Shown: positions 1 to 8,889 of the stretch, piece by piece
Layout: each line of letters starts with the position of its first letter
Numbering within the stretch: the stretch's first letter is position 1
From: Saccharomyces mikatae IFO 1815
Lineage: Eukaryota; Ascomycota; Saccharomycetes; Saccharomycetales; Saccharomycetaceae
Length of the DNA: 64,000 nucleotides
Direction of reading: 5' to 3'
Assembly (NCBI RefSeq): GCF_947241705.1
Contig: NC_079256.1
Span: 1-64,000 of the forward strand
Program-made: the position numbers and the translations under genes
The notes under the pieces: generated by a model
The model's database searches: none
What the model was told of the DNA's origin: nothing
Seen by the model: only the letters and a program-made list of their open reading frames with translations

Positions 1-256
1 ACACCCACACCCACACCCACACCCACACCCACACCCACACCCACACCCACACCCACACCACACCCACACCCACACCCACACCCACACCCACACCCACACC
101 CACACCCACACCACACCCACACCCACACCCACACACCACACCCACACCCACACCCACACCCACACCACACCCACACCCACACCCACACCCACACCCACAC
201 CCACACACCACACCCACACCACACCACACCCACACACCACACCCACACACCACACC
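1..256. repeat. Telomeric TG1-3 repeat
   Basis: C1-3A strand of the yeast telomere, so the chromosome end lies at base 1. The first ~180 bases are nearly regular CCCACA hexamers (TGTGGG on the other strand); irregular CACACCA variants increase inward. The regularity is greater than I expect of S. cerevisiae TG1-3 tracts. Confidence 0.95.
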
Positions 257-640
257 ATCACCATCACCATATCCATCACCATCACTATCACCATCATCAC
301 CACACTATTACTATCACCATCACACCCACTATCACCATCACCATCACCATCACCATCACCATCATCACCATCACCATCACTACCACTATCACTACCACCA
401 TCACCATCACCATCACTATCACTATCACCATCACTATCACTACCACTATCACTAACCCTATCACCACCATTACTAACCCTATCACCATCACTACCACCAT
501 CACCATCACTACCATCACACTATCACCATCACCATCATCATCACTACCACACCCACCATAACCATCATCATCACCACACCATCATCATCACCACACCATC
601 ACTACCACCATCACCATCACCATCACGAGAAGTACACCCT
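257..640. repeat. Degenerate CACCAT/CATCAC tandem repeat
   Basis: Low-complexity hexamer and trimer repeat (CACCAT, CATCAC, CACTAC) directly inside the telomere, with interspersed AACCCTA motifs near 453, 473 and 655 that resemble Tbf1-type TTAGGG sites. This is where the X-element combinatorial repeats normally sit. It yields only simple Val/Met or His/His-type translations and is not coding. Confidence 0.8.
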
Positions 641-1545
641 TACTTACCCTATCTCTAACCCTACTATCAGCCCTCCTCGCTCTCCAACCCCACTGCCCTG
701 ACTTACCCTACCTGCTCCTACACTGCCTACTCTCTCACCTGTCATCCGTCATCACTACTCCATATCTACCACCAACCACCACTTCCACTTATCCTACCAT
801 CTACTTCTACAACATACCTAACATAACATGTAAACATCCAAACGTAAACAATCATACCCTATTACCACTCTCCATCCCACTTCTCACTACATCTAGCTAC
901 CTCACCACATATCAACACCTACCGTGCCTTCTTCTTTTCCATAACCGCTCCTCATACGCCTACGGATCCTAGGAACACACTGTTGACGTAAGGCATTGCA
1001 ATCTAGCTTATTAGTCATAATGTAGTAAGGTTATTGGACATTCTTATATATTATTATAAAAGCAACATACATATCATTGTATCCTCTTGATGAGATACAC
1101 TCCATTCTTATATGTGCTATTGTCTTATTACTCCACCCCTTTTGACTAATAGCGATTAGTCATACTTCTTTAATTAGCATATTTTAACACATACTACTCT
1201 CGTTTCACCCTACTTCCACACTGCTCCTCATTCTCATTCTCACCTCCCACTCAGTTGCCATGGTTACCACTATACCTCACCATACACGGCACTTACCTCA
1301 GTGCTTTACAACCTGTGCCATTTGCTCATATAACCCATGGTTATTCGTATTTAGTATTTATAATACATTCAATGGCTCCAAATATGATGGAACTCTGATC
1401 AATCGCATATAATATAACGTCTTTTGCCAAATTCGGTCATTTCATTAAATTTATATATTACTCATAATCAATGTAAAATTCATTTTACTTCACAAAAATA
1501 TAAAAATATTCACTATGCTAACTGTATTATATAAAACTTATTATC
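641..1545. other. Subtelomeric X element, interrupted by an LTR-like insertion
   Basis: The segment around 1284-1330 (CACGGCACTTACCTCAG, then CTGTGCCATTTGCTCATAA) closely matches the core X element I remember from S. cerevisiae TEL01L, and weaker collinear similarity continues to the CACAAAAATATAAAAATATTC tract near 1493. Sequence left of 981 also aligns with X, so the insertion at 981-1189 splits the element. Core X normally carries an ARS consensus and an Abf1 site and nucleates silencing. An imperfect ARS-like ATTTATATATT lies near 1449. Outer boundaries are approximate. Confidence 0.75.
981..1189 (+). mobile_element. Solo LTR-like insertion in the X element (Ty5-like?)
   Basis: A ~209-bp segment begins TGTTGACG and ends TTTTAACA, the TG...CA ends of a yeast LTR. 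It is flanked by CACAC and CATAC, a near-perfect 5-bp target duplication. X-element homology stops at its left edge and resumes at its right edge. A second partial copy lies at 17243-17377. Ty5 is the Saccharomyces retrotransposon known to integrate into silent chromatin at X elements, so I favour a Ty5-type solo LTR, but the segment is shorter than the ~250 bp I recall for Ty5. It is a fossil with no internal coding part. Confidence 0.5.
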
Positions 1546-3102
1546 CTAAATTGCACGCTATAAATTCCATACATATCTCATGATATTTCAAGGTGTGGTG
1601 AAGCGGGATACAATATTTATAACTATCTAGTACATCAGATGTGCTATCCTAATATTATTGGACATTCTGTATGTTCTTTAAATGTAACAAATATAGAACT
1701 ACTCCTTCTGTACATAAATATTAGGTTCCTTAGGAACTCGCAGGTTTGATATTACTGTTGGAATAAGTGATTAAAACTATACGCTCTTCGTATAAATTGG
1801 GATAGGAAAATTTTAATAATAGAATTTACCGCAGTAATGAGATAAAGATCTATTGATTGACCAGAACTTATTATAAAAGAAGATGAGTTATCACCCAAAT
1901 ATTATCATCAATCTTTCGAATTATGTCTGAACTATTGAGTTTAATATAACCAATCAGCGTGTGCTTTATATACCTCTCTCATATAAATTAAGAAGGAAAG
2001 ACTTATTCTTAAAGTATTACAACTTACTAAACAACTAACTATCAGCAATTACCAGCATTTTTTTTTCTTTGGTATATGTTTCTAAAACACATCTGAAGCG
2101 TTGACTTCAATCATGCTTTGGGTTAACACATTTAATCCTCTTTGATACCAACACCATCATACTTTCAGGTTATATAATCACATAGTAGCAATGTGTGTTA
2201 CTTGTATATTGGTACTACAACAATGCACCCTCCGATATTTGATCCTATATAAAATCATCGTGTAATTATAACTTAATAGTAGCACGTACTCGTCCGGACG
2301 TTATGATACATTCTCATTTTTCCTCTTCTTGTATCTTGCTATTCTTCGTCAATGCATATGCCATCTTGTTGTATTTGTTGTTGAATAGTTAAGTGTTCAA
2401 TTGCTGCATGATATTTCGTTGGCTGGAATCTGGCTCAAAAAATGCACCTCATTTTCAGACAGTCGCATCTCAAATTCAGATATATGGGAACACCACATAA
2501 TCCCATTGACGTACTTGTTCTCTATTTCTCTTTATCATCTTTGTTAGACAGATAAAAGCAGCTTTAACTGATATGGCATGATTTCACATCCATATTTAGC
2601 ATTTTGCTGAGGGAAATACACCTTAAGAGCGCTTTCTAAAGGAGCTAATAGGTCTTTATCACCAAGAGTTGTCTACATCAGAGATGTGCGGTAATATTGC
2701 TACTGTTTGAATTAGAGAAGATCCTAATCCAGGTTATATGGGCTGCTAAAAGTTCTATCCGTCACGAAGGATGTGCGCGACCATACTGCACAAACCATAT
2801 ATCTGAGAATTGTACATACATGGCTATGTAGCAGTGTTCACGACTGTGTGTTAGCATTCTAGCAAGATAAGTGCTTGTACTTACATAGACATGTACGCAC
2901 TGCCAAGCATAATATGCTCACGGATGGAATCGCTATCTATCTTTTATGGCACCATTTAGTAAAACTATTTCACTGCTTTGTAGGCTATGTATGAGCAAGA
3001 GACATAATATCAGTTCCTGAGTATATGGAGACCGGAATTTTTTTACACTAGTGAATTTGAAATTTTGCGCTCTTTTTGAGTTTTCCATAACTGAAACTCT
3101 AC
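1546..3102. other. AT-rich subtelomeric spacer, no gene seen
   Basis: 1.56 kb between the X element and the 3' end of AAD3. I see no open frame of interest, no tRNA and no clear repeat; a short CGTCCGGACG palindrome lies near 2291. Confidence 0.6.
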
Positions 3103-4191
3103 TCAAACATTACTCGTATCATACTTTTGAGTTAATGTATTCAATTTGATAAACGTGTTGGGAAATCCAATGTCAAAAGGAACAATGCTTTCCAGATATT
3201 CCATCTGTTCTGGTGTCAACTTGATACTCAGAGCCTCAATTTTCTGTTTCAAGTGTTCAACTTTTCTTCCTCCTACTAGCGGGAAAACATTTTTTGCTTT
3301 AGCACGGACATAGGCAATTGCAATAGCAGCAATAAATTCAGTGCCATGTTCCTGAGCTACCTTTGACAATGCCTCACTGATTTTAACCTCAACATCTGTC
3401 TGTTTTGGGCTGCCAAGAAAAGTACGCACATCCTTTCCTCTCCTCTCCCGCTTTTCCATTGTCTTTTTACTCTGAAATCTTCCGCCCCACATAACATCCC
3501 ATGGAACCAGAGCCATACCAAAATGCCTGGCCATTGGTAGTATTTCACGTTCAAAATCCCTGTTTAGCACATTCCACTTGCCTTGATAGACACTGAACGG
3601 AGTTTTCCCGTGAGAACTAGCGTAGTAATTTGCTGCAGAGACAACCCACGCAGGTGCATCACACACGCCCAAGTAGAGAACTTTACCCTGCTGCACAAGG
3701 ATGTGCAGACTGTCCATAGCTTCCTCAATGGAACCCATATAATCACACCACTGAACATAAAGAATATCAATCCAATCTGTTTTCAATTTGTGGAGAGAAT
3801 CTCTTACACTCACACGTAAACTGGGTTGGTGATAACCACAGTAGTTGGCGCTTTTACCCTGAGCTGCTTCACACCTCTTGTAATCTCCAGCATACTTGGT
3901 ACATATAACAATTTTGTCACGCAGTTTTCTTGACTCCATCCACTCACCAATCCACTCATCCCACTGCTCGTTTTCATAGTTATTTGCAGCATCAATGAAA
4001 TTTCCGCCTGCTTCGTTAAAAGCATCAAGCAACTTAAACGCGCGCTTCTTGTTCATTGAGTCCAAAAAATCCGACGATGTGGTTGCTCCCAAGACTAACG
4101 GTGATACTCCAATACCTGCAGTCTTAGAAAGAACTCTAAGACGTCCTATCTCGCTAGGTGGCTCAGGTGCGGGCCCCAAACCTTTAGGCAT
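3103..4191 (-). CDS. AAD3: AAD3-type putative aryl-alcohol dehydrogenase (aldo-keto reductase)
   Basis: 362-residue aldo-keto reductase of the yeast AAD family, presumed to reduce aromatic aldehydes to alcohols with NADPH in the cytosol. The C-terminus (LTQKYDTSNV) is the one I recall for AAD3 rather than AAD4/10/14, and the length is within one residue of it. The fold is complete: GRLRVLSKTAGI start, FIDAANNY with Asp67 and Tyr72, Lys99 in ICTKY, and the VLYLGV and NVFPLVGGRK segments. The catalytic His expected in ILYxHWxDY is Gln147 (CAG at 3751-3753), so the Asp-Tyr-Lys-His tetrad is incomplete and reductase activity is doubtful. It lies just downstream of RDS1 on the same strand, as on S. 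cerevisiae chromosome III-right, and its promoter has two CGGCCGA sites. Confidence 0.88.
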   Translation of the reverse strand: MPKGLGPAPEPPSEIGRLRVLSKTAGIGVSPLVLGATTSSDFLDSMNKKRAFKLLDAFNEAGGNFIDAANNYENEQWDEWIGEWMESRKLRDKIVICTKYAGDYKRCEAAQGKSANYCGYHQPSLRVSVRDSLHKLKTDWIDILYVQWCDYMGSIEEAMDSLHILVQQGKVLYLGVCDAPAWVVSAANYYASSHGKTPFSVYQGKWNVLNRDFEREILPMARHFGMALVPWDVMWGGRFQSKKTMEKRERRGKDVRTFLGSPKQTDVEVKISEALSKVAQEHGTEFIAAIAIAYVRAKAKNVFPLVGGRKVEHLKQKIEALSIKLTPEQMEYLESIVPFDIGFPNTFIKLNTLTQKYDTSNV

Positions 4192-4371
4192 GAGGAATAG
4201 CGCCTATCTTGTGTGACCAAATAGAAGAGAGTATGACTTTGTTTAGGTCGTCACTCAGCAGGTGGAAAATGAAGATGAAACCTTTCTGAGCACCGCAAAA
4301 TGCGTTGTTGCTATTATATATATTCAGAATATCGTGGGTGACCTTAGTCTATTTTATGCATACAGGAAATC

Positions 4372-4401
4372 TCGGCCGATCGCAATAGAGGCACGGCCGA
4401 G
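4372..4401. promoter_or_regulatory. Paired CGGCCGA sites upstream of AAD3
   Basis: CGGCCGA occurs at 4373-4379 and 4394-4400, start to start 21 bp (two helical turns), about 180-210 bp upstream of the AAD3 start and beyond the 3' end of RDS1, so it can only serve AAD3. A TATATAT run lies between the sites and the gene near 4315. CGGCCG is the binding site I recall for Rds1. The same heptamer recurs in the next two promoters of this block. Confidence 0.7.
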
Positions 4402-4599
4402 ATACTTACTTACGCACAACTACTACATTCCTCCTTCACACAATAATGCCAATTTTACAAAGTTGAAAAGCACGCAAGAAGAAATACTAATAAACACAAA
4501 ATGCCCTTTACTCTTGCCATGCTCTGAAACACTGAACAAGATACGGACTGCGATACTGTTTTTCGTAGTTGTTTTCTGGCAGTTTCAAGCATTGTAGTC

Positions 4600-7098
4600 T
4601 TACAAAGAGGGCATATCGGTCAGATTTTCGCCCAACAACTCCCAAAACGCATCAAAATTACCGTTTTCCAACAGCTGATTCAAAGCCTCTTCCTCACTGA
4701 TATTGAAAATTTCTTCAGCTATGTTTCCGGACATGGCGGCGTTTGATTTTCTTCCAAAGGAGCTGGAAAGAACTGCCTCCTCCATTTGACATAACAGGAT
4801 TTTGTTGAAACTTTCCAAGCTCTGGCTGTTGGTTAAATTCTGTTTGATCCTCTTTGAATTGTTACAGTCCAATCCCCATTTCAATCTCACGGCTTGTTGT
4901 ACTTTTTGCGGTATTTCACCTTCACCGGTTACCTTTTCCCAAAGCTCGTTTGACGCAGATACTAGACTGCCCACATCAACCAAATACACAATATATTTAA
5001 AAATGGGAACAGTTTGGTAAGCGCAAAAGTAACTATCCTGAAGCTTTTCTCTGGCTAGATCCACTAAATGCGCCATTTGGTTACGAACATGTTGAATAAG
5101 TCTTGCCAAAACGTAAGTAATCTCATTTTCTTTCTCTCGGCTATCAGTAGGTGCACTAGAAGGCGACAGCTTTTCTAGGCTCTCTTGTTTGTAGGAACAC
5201 CTCAACAAAATACGGCATTGAAACATCCATATCCTTACAAGAATAAAGCATATCTGTTTGTCGATAATGTAGCCATGCTGCTGTGGAATGTTCTTTTCAA
5301 ATCTAGTATCAAGGTAGTCAGATACCAAGCCCGCCAGTTCCAAGTACACACCAAACCCTCTCGAGGTAAGAAAATGGTAGTTCTTTTCATATTCTTCCCA
5401 ATGTACAATACACTTCTTCTCAAAATACAATGAGAGCACATCAAGAATATTAAAAATGCATACACGCCCCACAATATTGGTCAGGAATATTTCAGTCTTC
5501 TCCACATCCTTGGTATTAAGTAATGTGTCTCTGCCAAGCTTTATCGTATTCAATTCATTTCCTTGAAGAGGCTGGTATATTAACCCTGCGGCAAAATTAT
5601 CACTCAAGAAACCTTCCAATCTTTTGATATTCTCCAAAACTTCAAAAAGTTGCGGATGCCGTATAATCGAAGTGCAACTCGACACTAATTTGCTCAGAAT
5701 GATGTGCAATCTGTACTTGTTCCACGTGACGTCATGCAGTCGCACGTTCAATTCACCCACAAGACTTTCTTCATCCTCTGAAGCAGCTGCTTCCACCTCC
5801 TCGAAATTCGCTAGAAATGGTTCCATATACTCACCATTCGATCTATCACTATCACCTTCAGCAAGCGAAATTTGGAACTTTAATGACTGGATTCCTAACC
5901 ATAGCATGCGCCTATGTCTCATCAGTGACGAGTCCTTGAAGCGTTTGTACTTTGAAGGCTCATACTGAAGACCCAGTGTTATGGACAAGTTTGAGAGATG
6001 GTTGAGAGTAAGCAGGTTGGTGTGACTCAGTACACAATCAGGACTTTCAGGATCCAAATGTTCTGAAACATAGAAATATAAAAGGCAGGTGAATGTATTT
6101 TCATTTGGATAACGAAACACATCCAGCAGGCATAGCAGTCTGTGACATAAACGGGTCAGTTTCGTGGAAGTTTCAGAGGTATTTGCTTTCACCATTGAAA
6201 GAAGATCGGCATCCAACGTTGAATGCTTCAGAGCCATAGCCATGATCACTGTGAGTAACGACAAGGTTTCCACTTTTTTTCGCACATGTTTTTCTTCAGT
6301 GTTGATTTTCCAGTGACTATCGTCATCTTGCAGAAGCAATGTACTGAGGTCATTCTCGAAGAGTCCAATGTCCATAAAGGGATAGAAAGGGTATATATTC
6401 TCGTAGAAGCACTTTAGCAGTATTTCACAGTCCTTCTTCTGCGCCAACACGCCTTCGATTTCAACAACGAGTGAGGACAGAAAAGCTACTGAATTATCTT
6501 CTTCAATTGAGCACCCATTGTACAACATCCCTAGGGCGGTAGGTTGAACTCGAAATAGCTTACTGTGTTCTATTCGTCGTAAAATAGCCTTTTCAATAAA
6601 CGACAATGGGCCTAGTATACTCCTTGAGGAGTCCTCGAAAGGAATACCATTGGCATAGTTGCTAAAGTCCATGAGTGTCATGCCATACAGCGAGGCACAG
6701 AGCGCTCTGACATATTGATCATGTTGAGACAGACCATGCGCAGCAAACGGATAATCTAAAAATGTTACTTGCCCAACAATGACAAGCATATCTTCCGCAT
6801 GCCATATCGACAACGTTGTATTAATAACACCTTCTGGTACTTGCAATGAGCATCTGAAGGTTGGCCATTTGAGTCCCAACTGGTATTCACTATTTGATTT
6901 ATGAGAAGTCTTGAGGCTGGCTAAGCCGCTTGCTGCGGCATTGGAAGATAGATCTGCGCTGTCTTCATATTTACATTCTAATGAATGTTGCTGGCATCGT
7001 GAGCAAACAGGCCGTACTTTGTCGCACTTCCGTTTGATTTGCTTACATTGTAGACAAACCAGTCGCAGTCTGGATCTTCTAGACAAGGTTTTCTCCAT
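4600..7098 (-). CDS. RDS1: Rds1 zinc-cluster transcription factor
   Basis: 832-residue Zn2Cys6 regulator, exactly the length I recall for S. cerevisiae Rds1 (YCR106W), a nuclear factor linked to cycloheximide and xenobiotic resistance. The binuclear cluster spans Cys15-Cys42 with CX2CX6CX6CX2CX6C spacing (CLQCKQIKRKCDKVRP then CSRCQQHSLEC). The middle region holds the fungal regulatory domain, including YPFYPFMDIGLFE and RRMLWLGIQSLKFQ, and the acidic C-terminus (FWELLGENLTDMPSL) looks like an activation tail. It is intact, with an ATG at the expected place, and sits between AAD3 and the YPL088W-like reductase. A central piece of a second copy lies at 10540-11340. No CGGCCG site is seen in its own promoter, so autoregulation through that motif is not indicated. 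Confidence 0.92.
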   Translation of the reverse strand: MEKTLSRRSRLRLVCLQCKQIKRKCDKVRPVCSRCQQHSLECKYEDSADLSSNAAASGLASLKTSHKSNSEYQLGLKWPTFRCSLQVPEGVINTTLSIWHAEDMLVIVGQVTFLDYPFAAHGLSQHDQYVRALCASLYGMTLMDFSNYANGIPFEDSSRSILGPLSFIEKAILRRIEHSKLFRVQPTALGMLYNGCSIEEDNSVAFLSSLVVEIEGVLAQKKDCEILLKCFYENIYPFYPFMDIGLFENDLSTLLLQDDDSHWKINTEEKHVRKKVETLSLLTVIMAMALKHSTLDADLLSMVKANTSETSTKLTRLCHRLLCLLDVFRYPNENTFTCLLYFYVSEHLDPESPDCVLSHTNLLTLNHLSNLSITLGLQYEPSKYKRFKDSSLMRHRRMLWLGIQSLKFQISLAEGDSDRSNGEYMEPFLANFEEVEAAASEDEESLVGELNVRLHDVTWNKYRLHIILSKLVSSCTSIIRHPQLFEVLENIKRLEGFLSDNFAAGLIYQPLQGNELNTIKLGRDTLLNTKDVEKTEIFLTNIVGRVCIFNILDVLSLYFEKKCIVHWEEYEKNYHFLTSRGFGVYLELAGLVSDYLDTRFEKNIPQQHGYIIDKQICFILVRIWMFQCRILLRCSYKQESLEKLSPSSAPTDSREKENEITYVLARLIQHVRNQMAHLVDLAREKLQDSYFCAYQTVPIFKYIVYLVDVGSLVSASNELWEKVTGEGEIPQKVQQAVRLKWGLDCNNSKRIKQNLTNSQSLESFNKILLCQMEEAVLSSSFGRKSNAAMSGNIAEEIFNISEEEALNQLLENGNFDAFWELLGENLTDMPSL

Positions 7099-7419
7099 CT
7101 CGTTGCGTTGTCGTCAACAGTTGTAGTAGTGTCCTTTTGTTACCTTCAAAAAGCATCACAATAGAAACGCTTGAATGGGATTATATACCTTCGTTATGTG
7201 TGATTTAGTTGTCTTGTCAGTATTTCGTAATCTGTCCTGCAAGAATATTATGCGACCGGCTGGCTCACTACAATGTTGGTATAGTGTGATGGTGCATCGT
7301 AACGTTCTCAGGCAAGACACACCAAAAGGCGTAGTACTGGCCCACTTGGTTGAATGATCTAAGCTCATTGTTTTCGTACGAAGAATAAAAAATAAAAAAA
7401 TATAATTTCTACTATCTAG
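7099..7419. other. RDS1 upstream region / 3' region of the aldo-keto reductase
   Basis: 321 bp holding the RDS1 promoter and the 3' end of the next gene. Apart from AT-rich runs near 7385-7405, suited to 3'-end formation of the reductase transcript, I see no recognised site. Confidence 0.5.
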
Positions 7420-8454
7420 CTAGTATTTCAAGTACGTTGGCTTGTATAACTCTTCTAAATATTGAATCTCCTCTTCAGTCAACTGCACATCCACTGCCCT
7501 GATAGCCTCGTCCACTCTTTCAATAGAGTTTAATCCAACAATAGGGCAAGCGCCTTTACTCAAAACCCAGGCAATGGACACCATAGCCATCGAGATACCT
7601 TTCTTTTTCGCAACTTCTTCCACGCGATTAACGATCCTCTTCTCATGGGATTCCAGACAGTCAAACTTTAATCTTTTAAGGGTAGGATCTGAAATTTTTC
7701 TATCTGTTTCCTGATTGAGCGGTCTTGTCAAAACACCTCTCGCGTTGGGAGACCAAGGTATTAAACCTATTCCATGTTTTTTGGCAAATGGAATCAACTC
7801 ACGTTCATCTTCACGATAAAGAAGACTGTAACATGACTGTGAACATATAAACTTGGTCCAGTCATGTTTTTCTGCAATAAACTGTAACTCGGCAAATTCA
7901 GTGGCCAACATTGAAGAAGCACCAATGTACCGAGTATACCCTAGCCCCACAACATCATTTAGGGCTTTCATAATCTCTTCCATGGGTGTATCGTGGTCCA
8001 ATCTGTGGATCTGCAAGACATCGATGTAAGTTCCTAATCTTTCGACAGAATTCTTTGCAGCCTCAAGTATATGTTTGCGAGACAGACCAGTTTGGTTGAC
8101 CAGTCCAAGCATGTCAGATTCACTGATTTTTGCAGAGTGTGTAAGCTTTAGGCTCTCATCTACAGGGTAATAGACCTTCGTTAAGATAACAACAGTTTCT
8201 CTTTTGATCTTATAATGCTTCAAAAACTCCCCTAGGATACGTTCACTTAGACCATTAGAATATACATCAGCAGTGTCGAAGGTCCTCATACCACTATCGT
8301 AGCAGTGCTTTAGGATCTCAAAGATTTTTTCCTTCTCATCAATGACCCATTCTGCCCAATCCTTGGACCCATAGGACATGCAACCCACCAAAATAGGTGA
8401 AATTTTTAAGCCTGAATTTCCCAGTCTCACTGGTTTAGGGTATGACTTTGACAT
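7420..8454 (-). CDS. YPL088W-like aldo-keto reductase
   Basis: 344-residue aldo-keto reductase clearly related to S. cerevisiae YPL088W (putative aryl-alcohol dehydrogenase, 342 aa): shared segments are VRLGNSGLKISPI, FDTADVYSNGLSERI, RYIGASSMLATEFAEL and the LLYREDERELIPFAKKHGIG region. The catalytic tetrad is complete: Asp60, Tyr65, Lys93 (ILTKVYYP) and His150 (VLQIHRLD). It should reduce aldehydes with NADPH in the cytosol. The start is the first ATG and matches the family. YPL088W itself lies on chromosome XVI, so this is an extra subtelomeric paralog. It is transcribed divergently from the FLR1-like exporter across a 435-bp region containing three CGGCCGA sites, suggesting shared control. 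Confidence 0.88.
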   Translation of the reverse strand: MSKSYPKPVRLGNSGLKISPILVGCMSYGSKDWAEWVIDEKEKIFEILKHCYDSGMRTFDTADVYSNGLSERILGEFLKHYKIKRETVVILTKVYYPVDESLKLTHSAKISESDMLGLVNQTGLSRKHILEAAKNSVERLGTYIDVLQIHRLDHDTPMEEIMKALNDVVGLGYTRYIGASSMLATEFAELQFIAEKHDWTKFICSQSCYSLLYREDERELIPFAKKHGIGLIPWSPNARGVLTRPLNQETDRKISDPTLKRLKFDCLESHEKRIVNRVEEVAKKKGISMAMVSIAWVLSKGACPIVGLNSIERVDEAIRAVDVQLTEEEIQYLEELYKPTYLKY

Positions 8455-8696
8455 ATTTACCGTTCAATCCTACTATCTTCTTCTCTCTCCGAGCTCGAGA
8501 ATAAGAAATGCAAAACCAGGAAACACAAGTAAAAGACAACGAAGAAAAGAAAAATACAGTTTCTGCCTTCTTATATAAGGTGCCACCACCAATACGAAAT
8601 CGAAATCGAAATTGAATGAAACTCGTAGGTTGGCACATGTGTATCGCTGATAATGCTAACCCACGGAACAGGATGCGAATAAGTGGTCAGGCATAG

Positions 8697-8749
8697 TCGG
8701 CCGAGCTTCAACTGACTATATGGCGGCCGAGCTTCGGCCGACTATATGG
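8697..8749. promoter_or_regulatory. Three CGGCCGA sites in a 26-bp tandem duplication, divergent promoter
   Basis: CGGCCGA lies at 8698, 8724 and 8735. The block is two 26-bp units in tandem (8698-8723 and 8724-8749), each opening CGGCCGAGCTTC and closing GACTATATGG; they differ at only three positions, where the second has gained a third CGGCCGA. The block is ~245-290 bp upstream of the aldo-keto reductase and ~140-190 bp upstream of the FLR1-like exporter. It is a likely Rds1-type activator site for both genes. The remaining spacer (8455-8696, 8750-8889) shows no other site I recognise. Confidence 0.72.
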
Positions 8750-8889
8750 CGGCATCAGATTTCTGACGTTAGTAGTAAACGATTGATTGATCCAATAGGT
8801 TATAAGTGGAGTGGGAGAAAGTCGGGTATATACGCAGCACGTTTGAATGTACGCTTCTCTTGAAGCAATGGACGGGCAAGACATTTTGA

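Noticed and set aside
297-518. Open frame of Met/Val/Ile residues on the minus strand
   Set aside because: Pure translation of the CACCAT/CATCAC satellite, not a protein.
4262-4597. 111-codon plus-strand frame between AAD3 and RDS1
   Set aside because: No family similarity; overlaps the AAD3 promoter with its CGGCCGA sites and the RDS1 3' region.
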